DNA of 64,000 nt from Numida meleagris (Eukaryota > Chordata > Aves > Galliformes > Numididae). Position 1 is the first letter of the stretch, and every line of letters starts with the position of its first letter. Of the stretch, positions 25,445-36,546 are shown piece by piece. Location of the stretch: assembly GCF_002078875.1 (NCBI RefSeq), contig NC_034409.1, positions 65,134,583 through 65,198,582 of the forward strand. Direction: 5' to 3'. The position numbers and the translations under genes are program-made. A model generated the notes under the pieces. It was not told the origin of the DNA and did no database searches. It saw only the letters and a list, made by a program, of their open reading frames with translations.

Positions 25445-26170
25445 GAATAAGAATACGATGCCCACCTAGGTCAGAGACCCAGATAGGCTGAAGGAAAGGG
25501 CCACCGGGAACATTATGAAATTCAACAGGGCCAAAAGTAGAAAGCAGATCCCCTGCCAGCACACAGGCTGGCCCAGACTGCATGGGGAGCAGATCTACAG
25601 AACAGCCCCAGGGCTCTGGTGAACAGCCAGCTGAGCACAAGCTGTAGGACCCTGCAACAGACATGGCTGATGGCCAATGGCTGGTGGCTTGTGGAATGAG
25701 AGGGATTATAGTCTCTGTTCTGAACTTTTTAGATCATTCCTGGTATGCCATACATCCATTTTTGGGCCCTGAGTGCAAGAAAGACATGGACAAGCTCGTA
25801 AAACTTCAGTGGAGCTGCTACTCTGCGAAGAGAGGGCAGGTCCAGCTAAGGGAGCTGGTTTGGTTCAGTCTGGGGAAGAGATGACTTTGGAATTCCTAAA
25901 AGCAGCCTAACTGGCCCTAAAGGGTGGTTGTAAAAAAAAAAAAAAAAAAAAAAACTGATTTCTTCACAGTGGTGTGTTACAGGAGTAAGAGAGACTACAG
26001 GTTTCAGAAGACACAAGAAAGAGTCAGACCAGATCCGAGGAGAACTATTTTCTCTATTAGAAGGTCAGGCAGCAGAGCAGACTGCCCAAGGAGTCTGTGC
26101 CGTCCCCAACCTTGGAGACTTCAAAATTCAGCTGGATTCAAAACCCAATGATGGGCAGCATGATCTGATC
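25445..26170 (+). mobile_element. CR1 LINE, sense, left part of an interrupted copy
   Basis: A diverged sense CR1 can be followed from the ORF2 tail: 'aacattatgaaattcaacagggcc', then 'caagaaagacatggacaagct', then 'gagagggcaggtccagctaagggagctggtttggttcagtctggggaagag'. It runs into the 3' UTR ('tcaaaattcagctggattcaaaaccc...gggcagcatgatctgatc'). It is cut off exactly where an antisense CR1 begins, and its missing end reappears at 26678. The coding part is too decayed to hold an open frame. A run of 23 A at 25932-25954 sits inside the element and looks like an expansion. The left edge is approximate. Confidence 0.85.
25932..25954 (+). repeat. Internal poly(A) run of 23
   Basis: Twenty-three consecutive A lie inside the CR1 body rather than at its end. 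Because CR1 ends in octamers and not poly(A), this is a local homopolymer expansion and should be length-unstable. Confidence 0.9.
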
Positions 26171-26677
26171 ATAGAATCACGAACTCATAGAATCACTAAG
26201 GTTGGAAAAGATCTCTAAGATCATCTTGTCCAACCATCAGCCCATTCCCACTGTGCACACTAAACCATGGCCGTCAGTGCCACATCTACACATTTCTTGA
26301 ACACCTCCAGGGATGGTGACTCCATCATTTCCCTGAGCAGCCTGTTCCAATGCTTGACCACTCTTTCAGAGAATAAATTTTTCCAAATATCCAATCTGAA
26401 CTTTCTCTGGCACAATTTAAGGCCATTACCGCTAGTCTTATCACTAGTTATCTGAGAGATGAAGCCCCAGCTCCCACTTCAGGGGGTCTCCCGGGAGCCT
26501 TCTCTTCTCCAGACTGAACAGTTCCAGTTCCCTCATCTGCTCCTCACAGATCTTGTCCTCCAGCTCCTTCACCATCTTTGTTGTCCTTCTCTAGACATGC
26601 TCCAGCACCTCAGCATCTCTCTTGTGGTGAGAAACACAAAACTTAACACAGTATTCAAGGTGAGTATTCAATAAAGC
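26171..26677 (-). mobile_element. CR1 LINE, antisense copy inserted into the older CR1
   Basis: The plus strand reads ATAGAATCACGAACTCATAG, 'aatcactaaggttggaaaagat', then 'tcatcttgtccaaccatcagcccattcccactgtg'. It goes on with the hallmark antisense tract 'cacctccagggatggtgactccatcatttccctgagcagcctgttccaatgcttgacca'. It ends in 'gacatgctccagcacctcagcatctctcttgtggtgagaaacacaaaacttaacacagtattcaaggtgag'. Length is about 507 bp. It is less diverged than the element it interrupts, which agrees with its being the later arrival. The first 26 bases keep traces of the terminal octamers. Confidence 0.92.
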
Positions 26678-26760
26678 AATAGATCCTGCTTTGAGCAGGA
26701 GGTTGGATGAGATTACTTCCTGAGGTCCCTTCCAACATGAATTATCCTTTGGTCCTGTAA
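26678..26760 (+). mobile_element. CR1 LINE, sense, right part of the interrupted copy
   Basis: The run 'agatcctgctttgagcaggaggttggatgagattacttcctgaggtcccttccaacatgaatta' is the CR1 3' UTR that should follow '...gggcagcatgatct' at 26168. Together with 25445-26170 it makes one element split by the antisense CR1. A short shared GATC at the two junctions could be a target duplication but is too short to prove it. Confidence 0.88.
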
Positions 26761-28917
26761 TGTATGTGTCCCCCACTTGGACAACATTTGAGAATTTCTT
26801 ATTTTTTAGATTTTTTAAAATATCCCTGCATTATTTTCCCCTACACCTGGAAAACTATGGCAGAGATAAGACAGTTCTTCTCACTGAACTTAAACTATAT
26901 CCTTAACTTGGCTGTATTGCTGTATTGGAAATAAAAATATTTAAAGACCAGCTATGATACATGTTGAGGGTCTTTCTGAGGATGAAGTACAATACAGTAT
27001 TGCAGAGTCCACTGTCAAAGAAAACAAAGAAAGGTAGGAGATAATTCTAAGAAATGTGATGAAATCTGACAATAAGGAAGCCAGTACCTTGAAGGACTGT
27101 AGAATATACTGAGAATTTCAGCCAAACTAGGGAAATAACAGGGATTTCAAGGTAAGTAGGACATTTATTAAAGAGATGAGCACTGGGAAAGGAAATATAT
27201 ATCCTGGTTGTATCTCTTAAAAAATAATAATAACCTTTTAAAAATTGAAATATTAAATGGTTAGACTATCTGTAGTGAAATGCAGGAATTACACAATAAA
27301 ATGGTAATAAAATTTGACACCAATTGGTGCCTCAGAGTTCTTGTATGACATTCAAAGTGGGAGGGTTATAATAAACAGCTAAGTACAATGGATTATAATA
27401 TTGCAGATGCATTGCACTTTTGCTCCCTCAACCTTTTTTTTTAAATATTCTTTACCATCATTTTATCTATAATTATCAAGGAAGAGACTTCAAAGACACA
27501 AGTGCAGATTTGTCTGCTTTTCCTTGGTTGTTAAGAGAAATAAAATATGGGAAATTATAGACAAATCATTAAATTCAATAACAGAGCAATGGAAAAGATA
27601 AAGGGGAAGACATCTGTTTCATGCAGGATTTATATTTAGTGCCGAACACTAGGGGTTTTTCCCCTGTAGCTCTGCAGATCAGGTCACAGGAGGAGAAAAG
27701 GATTACAGGAACATTTGCAGTGGGATGTAGTATTATTTCAGTTTGAAACTGATGAATTGAAGCACTGATGAAAATGAAGAGTGCTACAAATCACTGCTGT
27801 TGAACCCTTTTTGATCAAAGTGAGAAACTGACAATTGAAAAGAAACTAGCTACTTTCTAGAAATATATTGCTACCGTTTAGCTTGAAAGCTCTTTTTGTG
27901 AGTCACTCCATCTCTTCTGTAAATAGTCATTATTAGGATGGTTTGAACAAAAAACTGCTGATTCTGATAACCCTGAACTTCATGAAAGTCCAAATTTCAT
28001 ATTAGAACTTCTTTGCTGCTTGGGTTCACTTCATATAATAAATGCATAAAGATTGCTTTGTATCTTAAAGCTTCATAAATTGAGTCTTAGTTAAATGCTG
28101 CAATAGTCTTATAAAATACACAGAAATCAAGGTACCACGGAGTAAAATAAAATACTTAATAGTTACTATATAGAGTAGCTTCATCTCTGAGTAGGCATGA
28201 AAACAGAAAATCTAGGTACGAAGTATACCTAATCAGTCAATTCCAGGAAGAGCCTTCACAGAATTTGCATACATAGGTATATAGTCATCTAAATAGTCAG
28301 GGAAGTCATGGAAGAAATTTGGATTTATGCTCAGATTTCCAGCTCCAAATGAATGTAATCAGAAAAATGTCAGGCAGGAGAGGCACACAGACTATTCCTA
28401 GGGCCTGTTTGTTCATCTCCAGATCACTCCATCTTCTAGAAATAGTTGCTATCTTTTACAAAAATAAATTAATGAATGTTGATTAGTGGGTGTCCAGATT
28501 ATAGATTGGGCTGCATGATATGGAGACTGTGCGGGTCTGCAACAGCATCTCCAAGGTCTCCCAGAATAACTGGAGACAGTGGGCTCGAGATGAAGGATGG
28601 TGTCAGGCAGAGGGTATGTGTGAAGCCTTGGGCCAGTTGCCAGGGCCAGGTTTCTTGAAGAGGTGTACCCAGTGGGGTCTGTGTTTGTTGTGATTAGTCT
28701 GTACAGCGGGAGACTAGTGTCCTGCTTGGGGGCATTATCAGGTTCTCCTGCGGATAAAGTTCTCAGTGCTACTGCTTTGTTGGCCCAAGTCACTAAATGA
28801 GATTGTCAACCAAGATAACAAGTCACCTTTCCCGAAGGCAGAAGTTGGTCTGAACACAAAAAGTTAGTGGGTAGCATGGTTATCCCTGTATGTGGTAAAA
28901 AAACAGATGCGTTAAAA

Positions 28918-29025
28918 CTAATATATATATAAAATATATACATTAAATATATATTATAGTAAAATATTCATAAAATATTATTTTATAAATTGCAAATATA
29001 TATATTAAAATACATATTTAAAAGA
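28918..29025. repeat. AT-rich low-complexity tract
   Basis: About 108 bases made almost entirely of A and T in TATA and AAATAT blocks. This is low-complexity sequence, possibly an old decayed dinucleotide array. Confidence 0.8.
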
Positions 29026-29200
29026 TTCTAAAATGCTGACACTCCTTACAGATGCTGCTATGTACATTAAAAGCTGGCTTATATTTTTAACTTCCTTTTC
29101 ATTAATGACTTAATGTGCACTTGTAAAAATTGTCTTTCACATACTCATTGACTACATAGAGATATTTTACAAGGAGCTTCTGGATTCTACTACATCTCAC

Positions 29201-29228
29201 GCAAGCATTACTATAGTAATGCAAGCAT
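29201..29228. repeat. 18-bp perfect palindrome inside an 8-bp direct repeat
   Basis: GCATTACTATAGTAATGC (29205-29222) equals its own reverse complement. The 8-mer GCAAGCAT occurs at both edges (29201-29208 and 29221-29228). It could be a dyad binding site for a homodimeric regulator or mere chance. Nothing nearby decides. Confidence 0.8.
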
Positions 29229-32065
29229 ACAGCCTTTTGCTCTCATTGGTGAATGAAATGCTAGTAGGATCAATATTAGCAAAGATCAAAAAGAAAATAT
29301 ATGTGGAGCTCATCAATGATCACATCTGTTTAAAATAACACATCTTTTATGGGGTACTTAGAAAATTGGAAACTGATTAATTTATTTATTTTTTTTAGAA
29401 ATTTTCCAGTTTACAAGAGCTTTTGCAATACCCTACATAATTACCTAATAATGTTTTCCTGGTAAGAAACAGGCTTAGAAGAAAAGTTTAAACTCACTAA
29501 GCTGGATTTATCAACTCTGAGGGACTCAAGTTCTCATTCAGAAGTCAGTGATTTCAGTTAAGTACAGTTTGAGAACTGTTGTTGTCAGTTAAAGTAACAC
29601 TACCAGTTAGACTTGGACTTGCGTCTAACTTGAGATAAAAACACTGTTGGCATCTAAGAAGCAAGAGAGAATCTTGGAAGGGAATAGGTGAGAATGCTTA
29701 AGGCAGCAGTTACACAGAAAGACAGACAGGCAATCATTGTTGGTGAAACAAAGGATTTAGTAGGGAGCGAGGAACACGCTTGCTATCAGACCAAAACTCT
29801 ACTGAATCCACAATTTTAGGAATAGGCATTTCTTCCTGTCTTAGTTGATTAAACTAGTTAGTAGATAATACATGAGCAGCACAAATACTTTATATATCTT
29901 AATTTCTTTGCTGTCTTAGTATTTACTATGATATACAGGTGGAGTTTAGAGGTAGAGATGAACAGATATATAAATGCAGATTCAGAGAGATATATTACAT
30001 CTGTTTATCTAGGCATAGTGTATTATCTATAGTAGCCACACTACATCAGAAAAGCTTTGCCAATATGACACTTCAAAGGCTTTGATTTTCTTTCACTAAG
30101 TATATTGTCTACAATTCATTTCTATAAGCTTCTACAGAAAAATACTCAGCTTTTTATCAAACTGAACCTTCACTTGGTCTGAGGCACTGCAGATTTTCAA
30201 ACTTTATAATGCAACTGGTAAGAAAATCATTCTAATCTTTCAATTTTTTCCAGTAATTGTCCTTGCTACTTCAAGGTTTTTCACCAAATAGAAAATACAA
30301 TGTCTAAACTGATTTACTTAGCAACTGTAAGAGATATCTCCTGGACAGAAAACATAACTGTTTAATGTTAGAAATATTGCTAGAGCACAGGAGATGGAAT
30401 CTGTTATTAAAAGCCAAGACAGACACAATGCATACTGGTCCATAAAAATAAAGAGGTGTAAAACATAATGACAGAAGGAAAGGTGGCAGCTCGTGATGGA
30501 AACAGGTGGTGAGGTCTCCTCAGAGAACCAGGAGATCCAGTGTTCATTGGGTGACAGGGGTCATACACTAAAAAAGTCTCCAGAAACTGTGATTTTATTC
30601 TGCCAACATCCAGGCATGAATTTGGATTCTGCTTACTTTAACAAATAAGAAGCTCGAGTCACATATCAGTAGCTAGTGTAAGACTATTCTGGATAGATAA
30701 TACCTATACTCACCCTGTCTTTACATCTTCTCAAGGCATTTTCTAGTAGCTGTGGTCAGAGAACATGGACCCTTGCTAAGAGCTATTGTGGCTCTCCATA
30801 CCATTCTAAGTACTTGTCTGATTGATTTTGCAGAATGGGTTGATAGAGGTTGTAGATTTAGAGGGTGAGACGTTAATAGATGGACATGGGAATGGATTTT
30901 TTAATCGGGAAAAATACAGAGTCACTTTCCAAACACTATTAATCTTTGTATGGCCTTTAGGGAGCCCCGTGATTCACACAAGGTCCCTGGCAAATGAAAG
31001 AACTGCAGCATGGTTAGTTCAGGACTTGCTCTGACATACACATTACATCACAGAATCACTTGTTAAGGATGTGAAGGAGCTGGTGTTATGTTACCTAGTA
31101 TTTCTGAGCAATCTAATGCTAGTTAGAGTTGTTTGCTGTTGTTTCACAGTTTTAGATTTTAATTATTGTATGAGCTGAATATTGTGTAGAGCTGTTATCT
31201 ACTAGAAAATTCAGATTTCTTGCAAATACTTAGACAAAAGTGAAGAAACTATTTTTTACAGGTGTTTGGATAAAGACAAGGTATTGCTTAGCCTTAAGGG
31301 CATGTCACTCTAAATCTACACTAAAAATGAAAAGATGTTTTATTCAAAATGGAGGATTTATCAACAAGCATATGGAAATTTACTGAAAGCTTCCAACTGT
31401 GGCAACTTGGCAACACAACACAATTTGGCATTTTATTCTCTCTGTACATATGTTTAACTCACTTAAATGTCATTGAGAATGAGGATGCACATTCATCAAC
31501 AGAGTCTACCACTTTAAGACTTATCTCAAACACTGTTTCCTAAGGAAAGAAAGTTTTTAAGGATAATAATCTGATGCTGTGGCTCCATCTTGATTTTTTT
31601 TTTTTTTTTGCATTTATTTACCTAAATTCCTTTGGATTTTGACTTAGACAGCCCTATATTTCTCTTTACTCTTCCTTTAGCCTGAGTAGCTGCTACTACC
31701 ACCTCTGCAAATCCACTGATTACTTGTGCTTACTTTCTATTATGAGAATTAAAAAAGAGTTGCAGATCTTTTAAAATTCTTTTTTCCAGGTTCCCAAAAC
31801 AGAAATCTTCCAATTTTTAACCAACGTCTATTTTTTCTGTCGCTAATGATAATTTCTTCAACATCATAATGACAACATTTTAAAAAAATTGATTGCATTT
31901 TTAAAATATTTTTGGTCAACTTTTCTCATGACTAGGGGTATTTCAGTTACCCATATGTGAATAGGGATGTTTTTTCAAAGCCAGACACTATAATACAGGC
32001 TCTCAACTTGGCACCTGCTCTATTAGCACTCATTATGCAGCCATGTACAGACTGTTAGCAGCTTC

Positions 32066-32105
32066 TAAAGATAGATCTGCTGCTAAGCAGCAGATCAGTC
32101 CTTTA
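32066..32105. repeat. Hairpin: 10-bp perfect stem, 3-base loop, extended outer stem
   Basis: GATCTGCTGC (32074-32083) pairs with GCAGCAGATC (32087-32096) around a TAA loop. Beyond a small internal bulge, TAAAG at 32066-32070 pairs with CTTTA at 32101-32105. At about 40 bases it is short for a microRNA precursor. Confidence 0.75.
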
Positions 32106-34701
32106 AACTATATATGAAATACTGATAGAGTTTAAGAGCCCTCCATTTCCAATCTGCTTAAATAAGAAATAGTATGTTTCTGACTTCCATTTGAAGTGGT
32201 GAATAAAAATGCCTGCATATGACTTTATAGACAATGGGCCATTCTTTTAGTTGTTGATGATGAATAACAGCATAACATGCTGTTTTAAACTGTCTCAGGA
32301 AAACTTAAGAATCTGGCCAAAATGTATCCATTTATATTTGTCAGTCTTCTTTGCATCTTTAAACTGAGAAGTTCTTACAAATCTATGCTACTACTATTTA
32401 TTATGGGAGATATAAGAGTAAGACTGTGATGAAAGGAAATTCTACAGGAAGTCTTTTTTAATGCAATGAAATATTCAGGGTTTTTTTTTTTTTCAGTATA
32501 ATCTATCCTTCCACTTCAACAGGCCAAACTAATAAATGCTTTATTTTTTCCTCTCTAACTGTTGCAAACAGGTGAATGGAAATGATTAATCCGCATTTGT
32601 CATGAGATTACCAGCAAACAAACACATAAACAAACAAATACCTGAACCGTTATTACAAATGAAGCAATATCACTTACTTGCACTTGTACTATTTGCAGTT
32701 ATATCTGTGAACATATTTTACCCATGGAGTTTTATCAATCATGACCCACGGTGTGGTGATCTCTATTCAGTGAAAACAACTCACATTTAAAACAGAGTGA
32801 GCTAGAGAGGATTATCATCATTCACACAGTGTAAGATTTTCCAGAAAACAGTAAGCATTGTTGCTTCCATATTTCGGGTTCCTAGACGTACATAATGTAA
32901 AGCTTATCTAATTTCCACAAAATGCTGGGTGCCTTTCTTTACTTACAGTACTCCAAATGTAGATAGGCATCGGAGACAAAGATGTTAAGAACCTGGTTGA
33001 TTCCAAAAAGGCTGGGTATGACAAACATTTTTTATTAATGAATAAATGTCAAAGAAGAAAAATATTCCTACAGATATTCATAAATGTATGAATAAAACTG
33101 CAAATTATTTGATCTGGACAAAACTTTCAGTTATTGTTAGAATATGCTGGCTCGAGTTTTACAGCCATAAGGCAGCCTGTGCCTCCACTCAGGGTGTATA
33201 ATGGTGATGGCAATTTAGAATTCTAACTCATTGTGACTCCACAGTAATTGATGTTTTATATATAATTTTGCCACTGGGAAAGAAAAACAGCAAAATCATG
33301 CAATTGTTGGTAACAGTAACTTTGTAATAAACAGTTTTGAATCATTTTACATAGTGGTCTAGCAATTAGACAGGTGATTTCTGTAGTGATTACTTGTTTG
33401 TTATTGCTGTTTGTCATAATGTCGTTGTTGTTGGACTTTTATTTTTTAAAATAAAAAGTATAAAGCATAAGTAAATTTATACTTTAAAATCAGGTTGCTC
33501 AGAATTGGCTACATTTCACCCAGTTTGGGATAAACCTTGCTATAGCACTAAAGTAACTATTAAAAGCTCGGAAGCCTAGAGCCCAGAAGCTGAGAAATGC
33601 TCTATTTACAACACAGAATAAAAAGCAAATTCTTCCTTTCTTGTAAAGTATATGTTGTATGAAGGTAGGTTGAATGTTGTGATCTACATTCTGTTCTTTG
33701 GTAACTCTGGAGTGAAGAGATCCTGCAAGAACCAAGAGAATGGTACTCCATACAGTAATGCAGTACTCACGGGAGCACAGCTCTTGGCAAAATCATGCAA
33801 AAGTTTCCACAGAGTGACAAATTTGTACTGTCGGATTTCTATTTTGGTGAAACATTTTCTGAGTTGACAGGAAACAACCCTGACTTTAAGCTCCTTCTTT
33901 AGATGTTACTGTAAGGTAGTGTGTGACCTTTTAGGATATTTATGATGTGAACAGAACTGCCTTTAAAAATATGATCCTTCAACTGTCAGCACATCCTTGC
34001 AAAGTTCAATAGATTCATAAATAATGGAAGTTAATATTCCACTACAATACTTATGTAAATTATAGAGGCAGATATATGTGGGCTGGAAATGCAAACACAA
34101 TATTTTTTTCCATTAGTATTACTTCAGGCTCAAGAGACAAAATTCCAGAAGCCATATTCAGAATAAAATTTGCAATCCAGTTGTTAATAACTTTTTTATT
34201 TTAAGGAAGTTCAGTTTTCCATTTTCCAGTATGCTGATTTAGTCCCTTTGGCACTCATCCAATTTCAAATGTAAAAGAAAGCCTTTATGCTGCAGTAACA
34301 TTTCCAGCCTCATCTTTATCTCCATTGTATTGCAAATATTTATCCTTTGCTCTCATGCAGCCTCCCACTCAGAACAGTCTGCCAATCTTTTTAAAAGCTT
34401 AGGTCAGTAGATTCCTCTCAACACAGCAAAGCTTTCTTGGAAACATAGGAAAAGTCACACAACAGTAAGAGTATCATCAACGTTTTGGCTACAGTTCTTC
34501 ATATCTAAATGGTTATGACTACTGTTAATATAATCATTGGTTCAGTGATACAGACACTTACGGTGAGGGCTGTAGGTTAACCTTCCATAATCACTGGTGA
34601 TTTTTATGTGGGGGCTTTGTCTCAGGTAGGATTCAAGAAGGTAATGTTTGCAGATATTAGTTAACATATATTAACATCTTCCTTTCATCCTTTCTTTACA
34701 G

Positions 34702-34769
34702 AGTTGGGAATGGGACCAGTAAATTTCAGGTCCCTTATCAAATGAAGGACCTGGTTATCCAGAATTAAA
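34702..34769 (+). other. Weak candidate terminal exon
   Basis: A good acceptor (pyrimidine-rich 'cctttcatcctttctttacag') ends at 34701. One frame stays open for 21 codons to TAA at 34766-34768, where an ATTAAA hexamer overlaps. No donor is near. The signals are individually common, so this is recorded only because a better exon candidate follows 250 bp downstream on the same strand. Confidence 0.2.
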
Positions 34770-35017
34770 GCTCTGTAATGTCTAAGCTTCTGCCTTTCCC
34801 TAAATTGTGTTTAACATACGATGAGGTATTTCAAAATAACATCTAGAAATACTGGCAAGCAAAAAAAAGAAGCAGCGAGCCTAAAACTAGCACATTTATC
34901 AAGGAACAATCCAGTTGTACTCAGTAGGAAAATAGTAGACATCCGCCTTGCTCCTTAGAGCTGTAGGGAGTATTTCCTTCATTTCTTTCAAGAATTACTA
35001 TTTTTTTTCTTTATCAG

Positions 35018-35082
35018 ACACACTACCAGAAAAGAGGTGGCATTTACAGTACACTTTACAGTTCCTATTGCAGATTTTCAAG
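35018..35082 (+). other. Candidate internal exon, 65 nt
   Basis: A strong acceptor (TATTTTTTTTCTTTATCAG) ends at 35017 and a near-perfect donor (AAG followed by GTAAGC) begins at 35083. The 65-base segment has no stop codon in any of the three frames. I do not recognise the peptide in any frame, so it could be a coding exon, a noncoding exon of a long RNA, or a cryptic pair. If coding, a 65-nt exon shifts phase by two. Confidence 0.35.
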
Positions 35083-36289
35083 GTAAGCTTCATCTCAGAA
35101 CTGCTCATTCACTCTCTGTTCATAGTTCATGAAGAAAGAGAGAGGCAGGCATCTCTGGCAGCAGATTTGTCCTTTTGTTATATGACAGCAGCCTAATACA
35201 GACAGAAAATTTTGACACTGGAGACATCTGTTGCTGCTATAGTAGAAAATAAAAAGCAAAGCTAAATGAAGGTCGCTGCTGCAGTTGGAAGTGGACAAGC
35301 TGTGTTTATTCACATCCAGGCTTGCCCCAAACATTTACTCCTCCATGCATTTTCCCAAGGAGGAAAATAAATGAATATAGTTGGATGTAGGTTAGAGTAG
35401 GCTAAGTTATTTAGCTTTCATGGCCTCTTTAACAGATTAGTCAGACTCCTTCACCAAAGTTTATAGCTAGCCTTGATTTTGGAATAGACTGGTAAGGGTT
35501 TAGGGTGTTCAAAATCTTGAGGAATCCTCTTTCAAAAATTATATAGATGCATGAGCTTTTTTTAGTTTTCCATTTTAGAATATTCACCATGGATAGTTTT
35601 AACTAAACTTAGAATAGCTTGAACATCACTCAAAAAAGCTGCTATATGATGACTTCACTGCTCAGTTACATTTTGAGTCGCTGCCTATTTCAGACAAAAT
35701 GCATTTCAAACGAATATCCATTTCCTTTGCTAGACTCAGCCAAGTGCAATTTAAAATCTTCTTTAGGCTTTAAATAATCAATTTTATACACAGTGAAAAA
35801 CTTTTCTTTTAATCTTTCATGCTGTTCAGAGAGCGCCAAGGTTTCCTGTTTCAAGATTTTCCAGGAATGGACAATACTTTCCACTCCTCAATATTTTAAC
35901 TAGTGCCTGTTTATAACATGCTAAAATAAATTCTCTGCTGCTTGAAATTAGTCACCAATCTTGAGTCTGCCCCATGAGGACAAATGCTCAAAAAATCAAT
36001 GTTTTAAAATTTGTGAAAAAAAAAAGCAAGTCTGGAAAAGCAAACAAACAAAACATAGAACTGGATACACCCGGGTGTTTTTGTTTTGATCTGAATAACA
36101 AACATGGTAAGCCCTATAATGTTTTACTATGCAACATATTAAAACTACTAGGTTTGTGGTTTTACATGGGAGAAGTCCACCTCAGAGTTCTAGACAACAT
36201 TTGAGAAGACTTACTATGCAAAGAGGTATAAAAAAATGCTGTGGGGTTAATTGTATGTCCATAAGCTAAAAAAAATAAGGGGAGGGGTG

Positions 36290-36546
36290 AATCATAGAAT
36301 CATAGAATCACCAAGGTTGGAAAAGACCTACAAGACCATCCAGTCCAACTGTCCACCTATCACCAATAGTTCTCAGTAAACCATGTCCCTCAACACAACG
36401 TCTAAATGTTTCTTGAACACCTCCAGGGTCGGTGACTCCACCACCTCCCTGGGCAGCCCATTCCAGCGCCTGACCAGTCTTTTGGAGAAGTAGTATTTCC
36501 TACCGTCCAGCCTGAATTTCCCCTGGCGCAACTTGAGGCCATTATA
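36290..36546 (-). mobile_element. CR1 LINE, 3'-end fragment (antisense), well preserved
   Basis: The plus strand opens with ATCATAGAATCATAGAATCA (two clean terminal octamers) and continues 'ccaaggttggaaaagacctacaagaccatccagtccaactgtccacctatcacca'. Then come 'cacctccagggtcggtgactccaccacctccctgggcagcccattccagcgcctgaccagtcttttggagaa' and 'cctggcgcaacttgaggccatta'. At about 257 bp it is the least diverged CR1 in the window, still keeps several CpG sites and is probably among the youngest here. The 5' truncation falls at 'ggccattataag'. Confidence 0.95.

Larger units (their letters stand above)
26761..36289. other. Unique AT-rich sequence with one candidate exon
   Basis: Nearly 10 kb with no recognisable gene or well-preserved transposon. 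Noted inside: a more GC-rich patch at 28440-28800 with a 114-codon minus-strand frame of unknown nature, a TA-rich run at 28918-29025, palindromes at 29201 and 32066, a 16-base T run near 31594, and the exon-like segment at 35018-35082. Confidence 0.45.

Noticed and set aside
27121..27156. Perfect donor sequence CAAG/GTAAGTAG
   Set aside because: The only nearby acceptor has almost no pyrimidine tract and would leave a 30-base exon.
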